A stretch of DNA of 64,000 bases from an uncultured Synechococcales cyanobacterium (GCA_902806435.1 CADCWO010000230.1:19477-83476), one strand, 5' to 3'. Numbered from the stretch's first letter, positions 9,364 to 18,161 are shown. Notes: generated from the sequence alone by a model not told the origin. A program made the numbers and translations.

Positions 9364-9450
9364 GGAGAGGTGGCCGAGTGGTTGAAGGCGCAGCACTGGA
9401 AATGCTGTTATGGGGTGACTTATACGAGGGTTCGAATCCCTCCCTCTCCG
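9364..9450 (+). tRNA. trnS: tRNA-Ser (GGA)
   Basis: An 87-nt class II tRNA. The 7-bp acceptor stem GGAGAGG (9364-9370) pairs with CCTCTCC (9443-9449), discriminator G. The anticodon loop CTGGAAA gives GGA (Ser codons TCC/TCT). There is a long variable arm and a T-loop GGGTTCGAATCCC. CCA is not encoded. Confidence 0.95.
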
Positions 9451-9502
9451 TTCCATATCTACTCTGGTTAACAGCTTGGGTGGCGATTAGTATAGTGATG
9501 AA

Positions 9503-10357
9503 ATGGCGGCTCCCCGTAAACAATTTGGTCAGCACTGGCTGCGGAGCGAGAAGGCATTAAATCGAATTGTCAGTGCCGCGGAGTTAGTAGACGACCGCGC
9601 GGCCTCTCCATCGGAGAATTGTGTTCTAGAAATTGGTCCAGGTACAGGCAATCTAACGCGACTATTACTATCTGCGGCTCGGTCAGTAGTTGCCGTTGAA
9701 ATTGACCGAGATTTGTGTACGCTATTAACTCAAAAATTTGGGCGAGTTAATAATTTCCTGCTATTGCAAGGCGATTTCTTGAACTTAGACCTGAGAACAA
9801 CCTTGGCATCTTTCCCAACTTTCCAAAAGCCCAATAAGGTGGTTGCCAATATTCCCTATAACATTACAGGTCCGATTTTAGAGAAGCTCCTAGGTACGAT
9901 CGCCCAACCAGCAACGGAACCCTACGAATCGATTGTCCTATTGGTGCAAAAGGAATTAGCAGATCGACTGTGTGCCCAGCCCGGATCTAAAGCCTATGGC
10001 GCTTTATCTGTTCGCATCCAGTACCTGGCTGCCTGTGAGTGGATCTGCAATGTTCCGGCTAAGGCTTTCTATCCACCCCCGAAGGTTGATTCGGCGGTCG
10101 TGCGTTTGCGTCCCCACTGCTTAGATCAACCTGCTACTGACCCCCGCCAACTGGACACTTTGGTTAGGCTTGGGTTTGCCACCCGACGCAAAATGCTCCG
10201 AAATAATTTGAAATCTTACTTAGATCGCGATCACCTGACTCACTTCCTGGAACAATTGGAGATAGACCCCCAGGTTCGCGCTGAAGATTTAAGCGTTGGC
10301 CAATGGGTCGCTCTCAGTAACCTGCTCACTCCGACTTCATGCAGTCCTACTCCCTAA
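9503..10357 (+). CDS. rsmA: 16S rRNA adenine dimethyltransferase RsmA (KsgA)
   Basis: Dimethylates two adjacent adenines near the 3' end of 16S rRNA, late in 30S assembly, 284 aa. It begins with the family signature RKQFGQHWL, followed by SAM-binding EIGPGTGNLT (about 47-56), VAVEIDRDL, and the catalytic NIPYNITGPI (about 115-124). The C-terminal domain carries FYPPPKVDSAV and the FATRRKMLRNNLK helix. It overlaps ispE by 19 bases; the rsmA-ispE pair is common in cyanobacteria. Confidence 0.95.
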   Translation: MAAPRKQFGQHWLRSEKALNRIVSAAELVDDRAASPSENCVLEIGPGTGNLTRLLLSAARSVVAVEIDRDLCTLLTQKFGRVNNFLLLQGDFLNLDLRTTLASFPTFQKPNKVVANIPYNITGPILEKLLGTIAQPATEPYESIVLLVQKELADRLCAQPGSKAYGALSVRIQYLAACEWICNVPAKAFYPPPKVDSAVVRLRPHCLDQPATDPRQLDTLVRLGFATRRKMLRNNLKSYLDRDHLTHFLEQLEIDPQVRAEDLSVGQWVALSNLLTPTSCSPTP

Positions 10358-11268
10358 GTGCCTCCGCCAAAATCAATTTGTACCTGGAGATTATCGGTAA
10401 CCGTGCCGATGGCTATCATGAGCTAGCAATGGTGCTTCAAAGCGTTGATCTGGCTGACCGGGTTGACTTGCGCCCAACAGTCAGAGATTTCATCCAGGTG
10501 CATTGCCAGCATCCAGAAGTGCCCGAGGGTCCGCGTAACCTTGCCTATCAAGCAGCGGCACTAATGATGCAGAAGTTTCCCAACTTTAGTGGGGTTGAAA
10601 TTACGATTCAGAAGCAAATTCCGATCGGAGCTGGTCTTGCGGGGGGCTCCTCAAATGCCGCAGCGGTGATAGTTGGGCTGGATTTAATGTGGCAACTGGG
10701 GTTGACCCAATCAGAACTTCAGGAACTCGGCAGCGAGTTGGGAGCAGATGTGCCTTTTTGCATCACGGGGGGAACTGCTTTGGCAGTGGGCCGGGGAGAT
10801 ACGCTTTCATCTCTACCCCCCCTGGATCATCTTTATGTGGTGCTGGGCAAATACCGTAGTATGGCCGTTTCGACGCCGTGGGCTTACCAGACATTCCGCA
10901 AGCGATTTGGTCATAGTTACGCCCAGAACGTGGAAACTTTAGAAAGCCGTAGGGAACGGGTCCATGCGGGACCGATGGTGAGTGCGATCTTCCAACGTGA
11001 TGCTAGGCAGATCGGTCACTTACTGCGCAATGATCTGGAACGGGTTGTCCTACCTGAGTATCCAGAAGTGACCCAACTCCGAGACCGTTTTCAGCAGCTT
11101 GATGTTTTAGGGACCATGATGTCTGGTTCTGGGCCAACAGTATTTGCCTTAACTCAGTCGCGATCGCAAGCAGAGCAGGTGCGTGAGACTGTTGGCGCAG
11201 CCATTGCCAGTCCTGATTTAGATTTATGGGTTGCCCAGATGTCGAGTACCAGTATTCAGCCGTTGTAA
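10339..11268 (+). CDS. ispE: 4-diphosphocytidyl-2-C-methyl-D-erythritol kinase IspE
   Basis: MEP-pathway GHMP kinase, 309 aa, phosphorylating CDP-ME for isoprenoid synthesis (carotenoids, phytol, quinones). The N-terminal SASAKINLYLEI contains the catalytic Lys. The GHMP ATP-binding loop is PIGAGLAGGSSNAAA (about 95-109), catalytic Asp is in GADVPFCITGG, and the C-terminal motif is MSGSGPTVFAL. It overlaps rsmA by 19 bases. dxs, the first enzyme of the same pathway, lies elsewhere in the window at 39761. Confidence 0.95.
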   Translation: MQSYSLSASAKINLYLEIIGNRADGYHELAMVLQSVDLADRVDLRPTVRDFIQVHCQHPEVPEGPRNLAYQAAALMMQKFPNFSGVEITIQKQIPIGAGLAGGSSNAAAVIVGLDLMWQLGLTQSELQELGSELGADVPFCITGGTALAVGRGDTLSSLPPLDHLYVVLGKYRSMAVSTPWAYQTFRKRFGHSYAQNVETLESRRERVHAGPMVSAIFQRDARQIGHLLRNDLERVVLPEYPEVTQLRDRFQQLDVLGTMMSGSGPTVFALTQSRSQAEQVRETVGAAIASPDLDLWVAQMSSTSIQPL

Positions 11269-11287
11269 GTTTAGAGTGGTATGTCTT

Positions 11288-11608
11288 ATGTCTAATACCC
11301 CAACTAGCTCATCTCAGTCAGGCCCACTACGGTGTGCCAGTGGTTCTCTCGTCGCCGGATCCTTAGCATTAGTTCTTTACCGCTTAACAATCTCAATCGC
11401 TGGGTCTTTGGCAGCCAATCCGATTCACTCCCAAAACCCGACAGCCCTTAGTATCTCGGCTGCGGTTCGTACCTTAGTTGTAGGGATGAGTGCCTTGGGT
11501 ACTGGTATTTTTGGAATTGCTTCCCTAGGCTTGATGGCTTTGGCAATTCAGCTCTTGGCCCAACGCTTGTTCAAATCAACACAGCAACCCCCCAACTCCC
11601 AACCTTAG
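11288..11608 (+). CDS. DUF3082 family small membrane protein
   Basis: A 106-aa protein with two hydrophobic segments (about 15-35 and 60-90) separated by a polar loop (AANPIHSQNPTALSISAAVRTLVVG), typical of the cyanobacterial DUF3082 family. I start it at the ATG at 11288, 19 bases after the ispE stop; an upstream in-frame start inside ispE is less likely. It follows rsmA-ispE on the same strand and could share their transcript. Function unknown. Confidence 0.7.
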   Translation: MSNTPTSSSQSGPLRCASGSLVAGSLALVLYRLTISIAGSLAANPIHSQNPTALSISAAVRTLVVGMSALGTGIFGIASLGLMALAIQLLAQRLFKSTQQPPNSQP

Positions 11609-11644
11609 CTGTCGAAGGCTAGCTACATACCCTCGCCGAGTAGC

Positions 11645-13168
11645 TTAATTGCCTTGCTGATTCTGCGGCAATTTATCTAGCAATGCCTGAACCTCCAGTG
11701 TCAGAAAATCATTTTCCTTCGGTAATAGTACGATCGCTTGTTCTAGCGCTTTTCTTGCTGCATCAAATTCCCTCTGCTCATAGAGTTTGTATCCCTGCTC
11801 ATAATAAGTTTTAGCTACTAGCCGAAAGGACATTTGCAGGCTTGTCCGCAGCCGCTCCAATGCACTGGCCAAATCCTGCATCTCGGCACTATAGCTGCCT
11901 GAGATTCGATAATCCAAATTAGTTTTACTGATAGCCTCAGCAAATTGCACTATCTGTTGAACTGGCTGGGTCAAGTTCCTAGAAATGCGTATTGAAGCTA
12001 GTACAGCTAAAAGTATTGCTACTCCACCAATCGCATAGCCACCAAACAGTAATTGCTGCAAGTAGGCCTCAAATTCATCAAGGCTCTGACCGACATAAGC
12101 AATACCCACAGGCTTGCTGCGTCGATCTAACTGGTGAGTATGGTCGTACAACGGGCGATAGGCAGTACGATAGTTGGAGCCTATGATATTGGTTCTTCCC
12201 AGGAAGTACTGGCCTTTGTCCAAGACAGTATGGGCCACTTCTGCTGAGACACGGGTGCCAATTGCTCTGGTACGACCATCGCTATAGGGTACATTGGTAC
12301 TCACCCGCAGATCCTTGGCAAAAAGGGTCACTGTAGGCACACCAGTCTTATGTCGAATCCGATCAACCAACTCAGGATTCCGATTGACTAAGTAGCCCAC
12401 AATAGCAGTACCCACCATCTGGCCTTGCCGTTCTATCGGCTGAACAGCCATAAGTACCATCCCAACCTGGCCCTGCTCCGTATCATAGGTTCCCTCAGGG
12501 GCAGGCTTTAAAGGTTGGGATAAACCTGCTGTTTTCTGAGGACGGATACCTACAGAGGCTTGGGCTGATAGACCCATCCGAGCTAGAAGCTTTGAGTTGA
12601 CGAGCTCCACACCTGAAAAAGCCTGGCGACGCACCATTGCATTTTGCACAATCGCCAAAGTACTGAAGTCAATGTTGATTGGTTGGTTCACAGGCTGATA
12701 GCCAACTACTGTAGCTTTCTGGCCGCCTGCCGGCAAGACAGCAGGATGCCTCCCCCGATCCATTGCCACCATTCGAATCTGTTGCGCTATGGTACGCCCA
12801 GATCTATCGGTAATCAGGACAAAGCTGCTGCTACTTTGTAGGAGTTCTTTTTTCAAAAAGCGATCAATGAAATCTCGATTAGTTTGCCCCAAGGTAGAAT
12901 CCTTGAGATTAATGTTGAGCTCCTCCATCAATGTGGAGAGGTGATTGGCTGAAGCAGCTACCTGAGATTGCTTACGGTCCACCTCTTGCTGTAGCTGCCC
13001 TAAATCAAGTAGACATTCGCGGTCAACCTGCTGTAACTGTCCTTCAATAAAGTGGCGTGATAGGCCAATCAATCCCTGCGTAATCGCAATAGAGGGCAGT
13101 GCAGCCGTCAGTACCAGTGCAAATAAAATCTGCTGCCGGAGGCTGGGGGCAAAGTTCCACTTGCTCAT
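11645..13168 (-). CDS. Cache-HAMP membrane sensor lacking output domain
   Basis: A 507-aa protein with an N-terminal membrane helix (about 13-34), a large extracytoplasmic region (about 40-370) resembling a double Cache ligand-binding domain, a second helix (about 373-394) and a HAMP linker (about 395-447, with the P-x-x-x-I pattern of HAMP domains). The C-terminus has one to two TPR-like helices (YEQGYKLYEQREFDAARKAL) and no kinase, cyclase or chemotaxis signalling domain. It resembles the sensory half of a chemoreceptor and may act through a partner such as a kinase. Nearby genes give no firm clue. Confidence 0.7.
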   Translation of the reverse strand: MSKWNFAPSLRQQILFALVLTAALPSIAITQGLIGLSRHFIEGQLQQVDRECLLDLGQLQQEVDRKQSQVAASANHLSTLMEELNINLKDSTLGQTNRDFIDRFLKKELLQSSSSFVLITDRSGRTIAQQIRMVAMDRGRHPAVLPAGGQKATVVGYQPVNQPINIDFSTLAIVQNAMVRRQAFSGVELVNSKLLARMGLSAQASVGIRPQKTAGLSQPLKPAPEGTYDTEQGQVGMVLMAVQPIERQGQMVGTAIVGYLVNRNPELVDRIRHKTGVPTVTLFAKDLRVSTNVPYSDGRTRAIGTRVSAEVAHTVLDKGQYFLGRTNIIGSNYRTAYRPLYDHTHQLDRRSKPVGIAYVGQSLDEFEAYLQQLLFGGYAIGGVAILLAVLASIRISRNLTQPVQQIVQFAEAISKTNLDYRISGSYSAEMQDLASALERLRTSLQMSFRLVAKTYYEQGYKLYEQREFDAARKALEQAIVLLPKENDFLTLEVQALLDKLPQNQQGN

Positions 13169-13438
13169 GGAGACATCTTTCTCTCAGATTTTGTCAGTTA
13201 CCTAGGAAGCATGCTCCGATCGGCAATAGTTTTCATACTAGCTTGGGTTCGTCCTGCCAAAAAAGTACTTCTTTGCTGAACGGCCTATTAACTTCCAAAG
13301 GCTGTAATTGAGCAATAAATAAGTGAATACAGCCATCTCTACGTCTGGTTGTAGACCCTACCAATACAGCACGAAGTTGAGTGCAGGATTAAACGGGTCT
13401 ACGGGAAACCTGAAGCTAAGTCTACTTCCTTCATTGCG

Positions 13439-13783
13439 ATGAGCCAGATACCCGTTCTAGAAAGGCGGCAGCGAAATACTGTTCCTCAGCTGCAGCCCGA
13501 AGATTCTATCTTGCTGCGGATTTTTGTACAGCTGTTGGTCACCATTGGTATTGTCGCCACTGCTACTGCTGCCACTAGCTATAGCAATATTTGGGCAATT
13601 CCTTTCAGTGCCATTGGGGCTACCTGGAGCTGGCACCGTCGCCGAGAGCGCAATATCACGACCAAGTTCTGCATCGCCATTGGGATGCTGCTGATTTTGG
13701 GTGTTTTTTTAAGTCGCCTGGTCAGCCAGATGCAAGACTCTCGATTAACTGCTCATTCAACTTCAGGTACTGCACAGTTTTGA
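13439..13783 (+). CDS. Transglutaminase-like protein, N-terminal fragment (frameshifted)
   Basis: Encodes 114 aa, beginning with QPEDSILLRIFVQLLVTIG and two to three membrane helices typical of cyanobacterial DUF3488/transglutaminase-like proteins. Homology stops after QMQDSRL. The continuing family sequence (LLIQLQVLHSFDLPRRKDLG) is encoded in the +1 frame from 13749, while this frame runs on through 12 unrelated residues to TGA at 13781-13783. This is the 5' half of one gene split by a small indel near 13748. The fragment alone is unlikely to be functional. Confidence 0.7.
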   Translation: MSQIPVLERRQRNTVPQLQPEDSILLRIFVQLLVTIGIVATATAATSYSNIWAIPFSAIGATWSWHRRRERNITTKFCIAIGMLLILGVFLSRLVSQMQDSRLTAHSTSGTAQF

Positions 13784-13817
13784 TTTACCGCGCCGCAAGG
13801 ATCTGGGGTATTCCGTT

Positions 13818-15644
13818 GTGATTGGGTTAATTTTGTTAGGTGTGGCAGCAACACTTAGCCAAACTTCAGTCTTCGGTTTATTTTTACTGCTGTTTTTAGC
13901 GATCGCTCTGCCTATTTTAATTCTAGATTACCGTTCTCGCCTGGGCTTGGTATCTCTAAACCTGAAAGGGGTAGCTCTGGCCCCCAAGCGCCTAGGACTT
14001 TTTCTGCTGGCTGTAGTGGGATTGGGGTTAATCATCTTTGCCGCGATGCCGCGTCTACCAGGGTATCAACTACGAACTTTTCCCGTTAGTGCCCAGGTTG
14101 ATGTTGAAGGTAAGTTTGATGGCCGTCAGGTGATTAACCCTGGCTATGTGAGCGGTGGCGTCAAAACTGGCAGCGGCAACATCGGTGGGGAGGGCCAAGG
14201 CTTCCAACCCAAATTTGACCCCAATTACTACTACGGCTTCAATAGTCAAATTGACCAGAATTTACGAGGGCAGTTAATTCCTAAAATCGTCCTGCGCGTT
14301 CGCTCTCAAGCGGAAGGTTTCTGGCGCGTCTTAGCGTTTGATCGCTATACAGGGCAGGGTTGGAAAATTTCACGGGATGAGCAAGTGGAACAATTGAACC
14401 GCTCAAGCTGGTCTTACCAGTTCCGCTTGCCCAGCTCCAGCGCGATCGCTCGCTCTAAAGAAATTGTCCAAACTTACACCGTTGTTTCTGATCTGCCTAA
14501 CCTACTGCCTGCCCTCACCCAACCAAAGGAGCTGTATTTCCCCACCCGTCAAGTGGCTTTAGGGCCGGAAGGGGACTTACGCTCTCCGATTGGGCTACCG
14601 GAAGGGCTAACTTATACGGTCGTTTCGGATGTTCCTTACCGCCAGCAGGATTTATTAGGGCGATCTGGTCGGGATTATCCAGCCGCAATTCGTCATGCCT
14701 ACCTGCAGGTACCACCAGAATTAGTCACAAAAATCCGCCAGCAGGCACAAGCCCTCTTAGCAAATGCTCCTAGAGATCTAACCTCTCCTTACGAGCAATC
14801 ACTGTACTTAGCCCAAGCCCTAAAACAGAAGTACACCGTTCAACCCAATGTGCCACCGCTCAATAAAAGTGAAGATTTAGTCGAGGCATTTTTGTTCCGG
14901 TTTCAAGGCGGTTACCCGGATCACTTCTCTACAGCACTAACTATAATGTTGCGATCGCTTGGCATTCCGGCGCGATTGGTAACAGGATTCGGTTCCGGCA
15001 ATTTTAACCCACTAACAGGCTTATATATTGTTCGCAACACCGATGCCTATGCCATGACAGAAGTGTACTTTCCTAAGTACGGCTGGTTTACCTTTGACCC
15101 GATTCCAGGTCACGAACTAATTCCCCCTTCTGTTGAAGTAGACCAGACCTTTGGCGTGATGCGGCAATTTTGGCAATGGATTGCTGGTTGGTTGCCCTCT
15201 CCTGTCACGGGTTTACTGGTAAGCATTTTCACAACATTAGCAACTTGGCTAGCCCGCCTGCTCCATTTTTTTAGCCAAGGTTGGAGCGGCCTATTCGTTG
15301 GGTTGCTGATCGTAATTAGTCTCAGCTTCTTAGGATGGTTAGCCTGGGGCCAATGGCAAGCTTGGCGCTACCGCCGCTGGTTGTCCCGCTTGCCAGCCAT
15401 GGAAAGCCTATACCAGCAGATGCTGAACTGGGTAGCTCAGCGAGGAATTCGCAAGCGCTCGGCCCAAACCCCACTGGAACATGCTGCGCAGGTCCGTCAA
15501 ACCCAACGCGCAAACGGAGAACAAGTCATTGAAGACATTGCTCAAGCCTATACAAGTTGGCGCTATGGCGGTCACAATCCAAACTTAAATCAGTTAAGAA
15601 AGCAATTTCTCAATCTCAAAGCAAGTCGGACGAAAAAGCGTTAA
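13818..15644 (+). CDS. Transglutaminase-like membrane protein, C-terminal part (frameshifted)
   Basis: 608 aa from a GTG at 13818; the homologous frame is already open from 13749. Helices at about 1-75 are followed by an extracytoplasmic region, a transglutaminase-like fold (about 330-445), a membrane helix (about 490-515) and a cytosolic tail. In active members the nucleophile is in G-Y-C-x-x-F and the His in D-A-H-A-W; here these read GYPDHFSTAL and DAYAMTEVYF, so the catalytic Cys and His are absent. I recall the same changes in cyanobacterial relatives, so loss may be family-wide. It forms one gene with 13439-13783 apart from the frameshift. Confidence 0.75.
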   Translation: MIGLILLGVAATLSQTSVFGLFLLLFLAIALPILILDYRSRLGLVSLNLKGVALAPKRLGLFLLAVVGLGLIIFAAMPRLPGYQLRTFPVSAQVDVEGKFDGRQVINPGYVSGGVKTGSGNIGGEGQGFQPKFDPNYYYGFNSQIDQNLRGQLIPKIVLRVRSQAEGFWRVLAFDRYTGQGWKISRDEQVEQLNRSSWSYQFRLPSSSAIARSKEIVQTYTVVSDLPNLLPALTQPKELYFPTRQVALGPEGDLRSPIGLPEGLTYTVVSDVPYRQQDLLGRSGRDYPAAIRHAYLQVPPELVTKIRQQAQALLANAPRDLTSPYEQSLYLAQALKQKYTVQPNVPPLNKSEDLVEAFLFRFQGGYPDHFSTALTIMLRSLGIPARLVTGFGSGNFNPLTGLYIVRNTDAYAMTEVYFPKYGWFTFDPIPGHELIPPSVEVDQTFGVMRQFWQWIAGWLPSPVTGLLVSIFTTLATWLARLLHFFSQGWSGLFVGLLIVISLSFLGWLAWGQWQAWRYRRWLSRLPAMESLYQQMLNWVAQRGIRKRSAQTPLEHAAQVRQTQRANGEQVIEDIAQAYTSWRYGGHNPNLNQLRKQFLNLKASRTKKR

Positions 15645-15747
15645 AGTCTTGATTTTAAGCTTCCTGGCTCCGGTAAGCGACTCAAACATGCCGTGGATTT
15701 CAGTACCGCAATACTTAGAAAATGGCTAAATTCTGCTAAGCCGCTAA

Positions 15748-15771
15748 CTACCACATGGTCACCAGTGGTAG
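15748..15771. terminator. Hairpin between convergent genes
   Basis: CTACCAC (15748-15754) pairs with GTGGTAG (15765-15771), with an inner TGG/CCA continuation, between the converging transglutaminase-like and protein kinase genes. It has no T-run, so a bidirectional terminator is only a guess. Confidence 0.3.
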
Positions 15772-15797
15772 CCTCTGAGGATGATGAAGTACTTAGT

Positions 15798-17711
15798 TTA
15801 CAGGTACTGATCAGCAAGAGTCAGAAAGTAATTGTTTAGCTCCTCAGCGTGGTACTTGTTCAAAGGCTGACGATTGGCAACTGTAGTTTGGACGTGCTGT
15901 TTTTTTAGCATTAGTACCTCCCAATCAAAGACAACGGTTTCTGTCGTCCAAAACCAATTTTGAGAAATAACCGTTAAGCGGAAGGTTACGTGATCATCGC
16001 GGCGACGCACCCTTAGCTCTGAGATTCCTTCAGTCGCCTTATAACCTTTGCCAGGATAGGCGATTTCCAGGGCATTTCTGCCCACCTGGTCTAGCTCTTG
16101 ATTCAGCAGTGCTAACGTACGAGCAATTCGCTGCGATCGCGTTACCGCTTCTGCTTGCTGTGCTGCCTTGGCATCTTGTTCAATGTTTGCCAACTTATTT
16201 TGCCAGAAGCGATTATTGGTTGGAAGTTGGGCGAGTTTAATAGCTTGCTGCCATTGATTTTGGTTAAAGGCTTGCTGCGTTTCACGAAATCGTGTGGCAG
16301 CCACTTGCCAGTCTTTTTGCCACTTTGTGATAGTAGATTGGACAATCTGATCGCGAGGTGTAGCGGGTGGGATTGACTGGGCATAAGCGATCGCCTTCTT
16401 AAGATTTCCAGCATGATATTGGTCCCAACCCAGCTGGAGCACCTGCTGTGCCCAAGTTTGCTCCAGTTGCTGCACTTCTGGTTGCAGTTGACTACCAGAA
16501 GAGATTTGGCTAGCAGTTGTAATCGCTGCGACAAATTTGCCGCTGACCGCTAGTTGTCTTGCCTTTTGCAATTGTTCTCTGTCTATCCCCGTTTGGCACT
16601 GACTCAAAAGTTCATGGGCTTGATGACGAACAGTGAATTCGATACTCAACCCCTGAAGTAAACGATTTGTTTGCTCCAGGCATGCTTGATACTGTTGCGC
16701 AGTTTGTAAACGCTTTACTTCCGCCAGGGCGGCTTGGGCTATTTGACCTCGCAGATAAATATTGAAACCTAAAGCCGTTAAACCTAAGCCCAGCGTAAGG
16801 CTGATACCAGTCATCAGATAAGGTGACAGTTTGCCAGATCGGACTTTAGCAATTTGCTCAACAATTTGAATCGTAGCTGTAGAAATACTTGATGGTTGAG
16901 CAATTGCTTCCAGTCTCTGCAAACATTCTTGGGCAGAGCGGTATCGTTCCGCCGGACGGTAACAAATCATTCTGTCTAAAAAACCTGCTAAACCGTTGCT
17001 GATCTGCACCTTATGGCGCCAGCTAACCTGACCTGTAGCTGGATCAACTAATTGGCTAGGATACATCCCAGTCAAAGCCTGAATTGCTGTCATTCCCAAC
17101 GCAAAGAGGTCACTACTAAAACAGGGGTTACCTGCATCTTGTTCCGGAGGTGTATAACCGGGGGTACCGATACGAATCGTTAACTGGCGGTTAGAAACCT
17201 CAGTTTGAATCGCTTTAACTGCTCCAAAATCAATCAGTACAAGCTTGCCGTCTCGCTGTCGCCGGATCAGGTTCTCGGGCTTAATGTCCCGATGAATTAC
17301 CTTTTGGGCATGAATAAATTTCAGCACATCGAGCACATCCCGCAAGATGGGAACAACTTCAAACTCAGGAAGCTGTTTGCCAGGCAGCAATTCATCACTT
17401 AAAGCATGCCCTGCAACAAACTCTTGTACCAGGTAAAACTCCCCGTCATTTTCAAAAAAGGCTAGCAGTTGCGGAATCTGGTCATGGGTTCCTAGCCTTT
17501 CTAACGCCTCTGCTTCCGAGCGGAACCGTAATCTAACTTCCTGGATAAAATCTGCTGCCTGCCCGGCTAGCTTCAGCTGCTTAACAACACACAGAGGACA
17601 GCTTGGTAACTGTGTATCTTCAGCAACATAAGTTTGGCTAAAGCCACCTGAACCAAGAACACCCGTTATTTTGTAGCGCCCATCTAAGAATTTTCCGACT
17701 ATTGGGTCCAT
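15798..17711 (-). CDS. Ser/Thr protein kinase with transmembrane helix
   Basis: Hanks-type kinase, 637 aa. The kinase domain (about 12-270) has a glycine loop LGSGGFSQTY, catalytic Lys in CVVKQLK, HRDIKPEN, DFGAVK and TPGYTPPEQ, so it should be active. A membrane helix follows (about 297-317), then a helical TPR-like region (about 320-515) and a conserved C-terminal domain of about 110 aa (LNQELDQVGRNALEIAYPG onward) that I cannot name. The C-terminal part probably lies outside the membrane and may sense a signal. It is transcribed toward the transglutaminase-like gene. Confidence 0.9.
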   Translation of the reverse strand: MDPIVGKFLDGRYKITGVLGSGGFSQTYVAEDTQLPSCPLCVVKQLKLAGQAADFIQEVRLRFRSEAEALERLGTHDQIPQLLAFFENDGEFYLVQEFVAGHALSDELLPGKQLPEFEVVPILRDVLDVLKFIHAQKVIHRDIKPENLIRRQRDGKLVLIDFGAVKAIQTEVSNRQLTIRIGTPGYTPPEQDAGNPCFSSDLFALGMTAIQALTGMYPSQLVDPATGQVSWRHKVQISNGLAGFLDRMICYRPAERYRSAQECLQRLEAIAQPSSISTATIQIVEQIAKVRSGKLSPYLMTGISLTLGLGLTALGFNIYLRGQIAQAALAEVKRLQTAQQYQACLEQTNRLLQGLSIEFTVRHQAHELLSQCQTGIDREQLQKARQLAVSGKFVAAITTASQISSGSQLQPEVQQLEQTWAQQVLQLGWDQYHAGNLKKAIAYAQSIPPATPRDQIVQSTITKWQKDWQVAATRFRETQQAFNQNQWQQAIKLAQLPTNNRFWQNKLANIEQDAKAAQQAEAVTRSQRIARTLALLNQELDQVGRNALEIAYPGKGYKATEGISELRVRRRDDHVTFRLTVISQNWFWTTETVVFDWEVLMLKKQHVQTTVANRQPLNKYHAEELNNYFLTLADQYL

Positions 17712-17749
17712 GGGGCAAAGTAGAACCTGCTATACCAGAGAATGATCAA

Positions 17750-17906
17750 TAGACTTCTTGCAAAAGTCGTGAGAGAAGTTAAAACGCACGCTGGGGGAGG
17801 AAAATTCATGACCTACGAGCAGGTAAAAGACCTTAAGCCCGAATTATTGAAGCGCTTGCATGGAGTGCGACCCGATAGCCTGCTTGAAATACTGAATTTT
17901 TTGTAA
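17750..17906 (+). mobile_element. IS fragment: terminal repeat plus first 32 transposase codons
   Basis: A terminal-repeat-like sequence TAGACTTCTTGCAAAAGTC begins at 17750. An ATG at 17808 opens MTYEQVKDLKPELLKRLHGV..., ending at TAA 17904-17906. The peptide matches the start of IS5-type cyanobacterial transposases (the MxYExVxxLKPxxFKRxxGV pattern). The rest of the transposase and the right repeat are missing, so this is a dead insertion remnant. The sequence after the stop (to 18088) shows no gene. Confidence 0.55.
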
Positions 17907-18088
17907 TTAAGTTTTCCGCAGTGCCTTTAACCTTGGTTATATCCTGGATAGCTTGAAAGAGTTACCACTCTTACTAGACCAGCGTAACCAAAAGTGACTC
18001 GATTCAAGGCTCTTATTGAGGGTAAGAATCTGAATTAAAGCAAAACCTGGGAAGGCTGGAACCTTCTCTAGTAGAGGTTCTAAAGGAA

Positions 18089-18161
18089 TGGAGAATAGGA
18101 GATTCGAACTCCTGACCTCTGCGGTGCGATCGCAGCGCTCTACCAACTGAGCTAATTCCCC
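18089..18161 (-). tRNA. trnA: tRNA-Ala (CGC)
   Basis: A 73-nt tRNA. Acceptor GGGGAAT pairs with ATTCTCC (one G-U pair), discriminator A. D arm is TAGCTCAGTTGGTAGAGC, and anticodon stem CTGCG/CGCAG encloses loop ATCGCAC, giving CGC (Ala codon GCG). T arm is GGAGTTCGAATCTCC. The anticodon arm contains a full HIP1 octamer at 18126-18133. CCA is not encoded. Confidence 0.93.

Noticed and set aside
9129..9560. Short ORFs around tRNA-Ser and the rsmA start
   Set aside because: They overlap the tRNA or ferredoxin gene and have no homology features.
17925..17990. Open stretch reading SAFNLGYILDSLKEL on the plus strand after the IS remnant
   Set aside because: Only 28 codons after a stop, no start codon and no recognised family; could be part of a decayed gene but cannot be supported.
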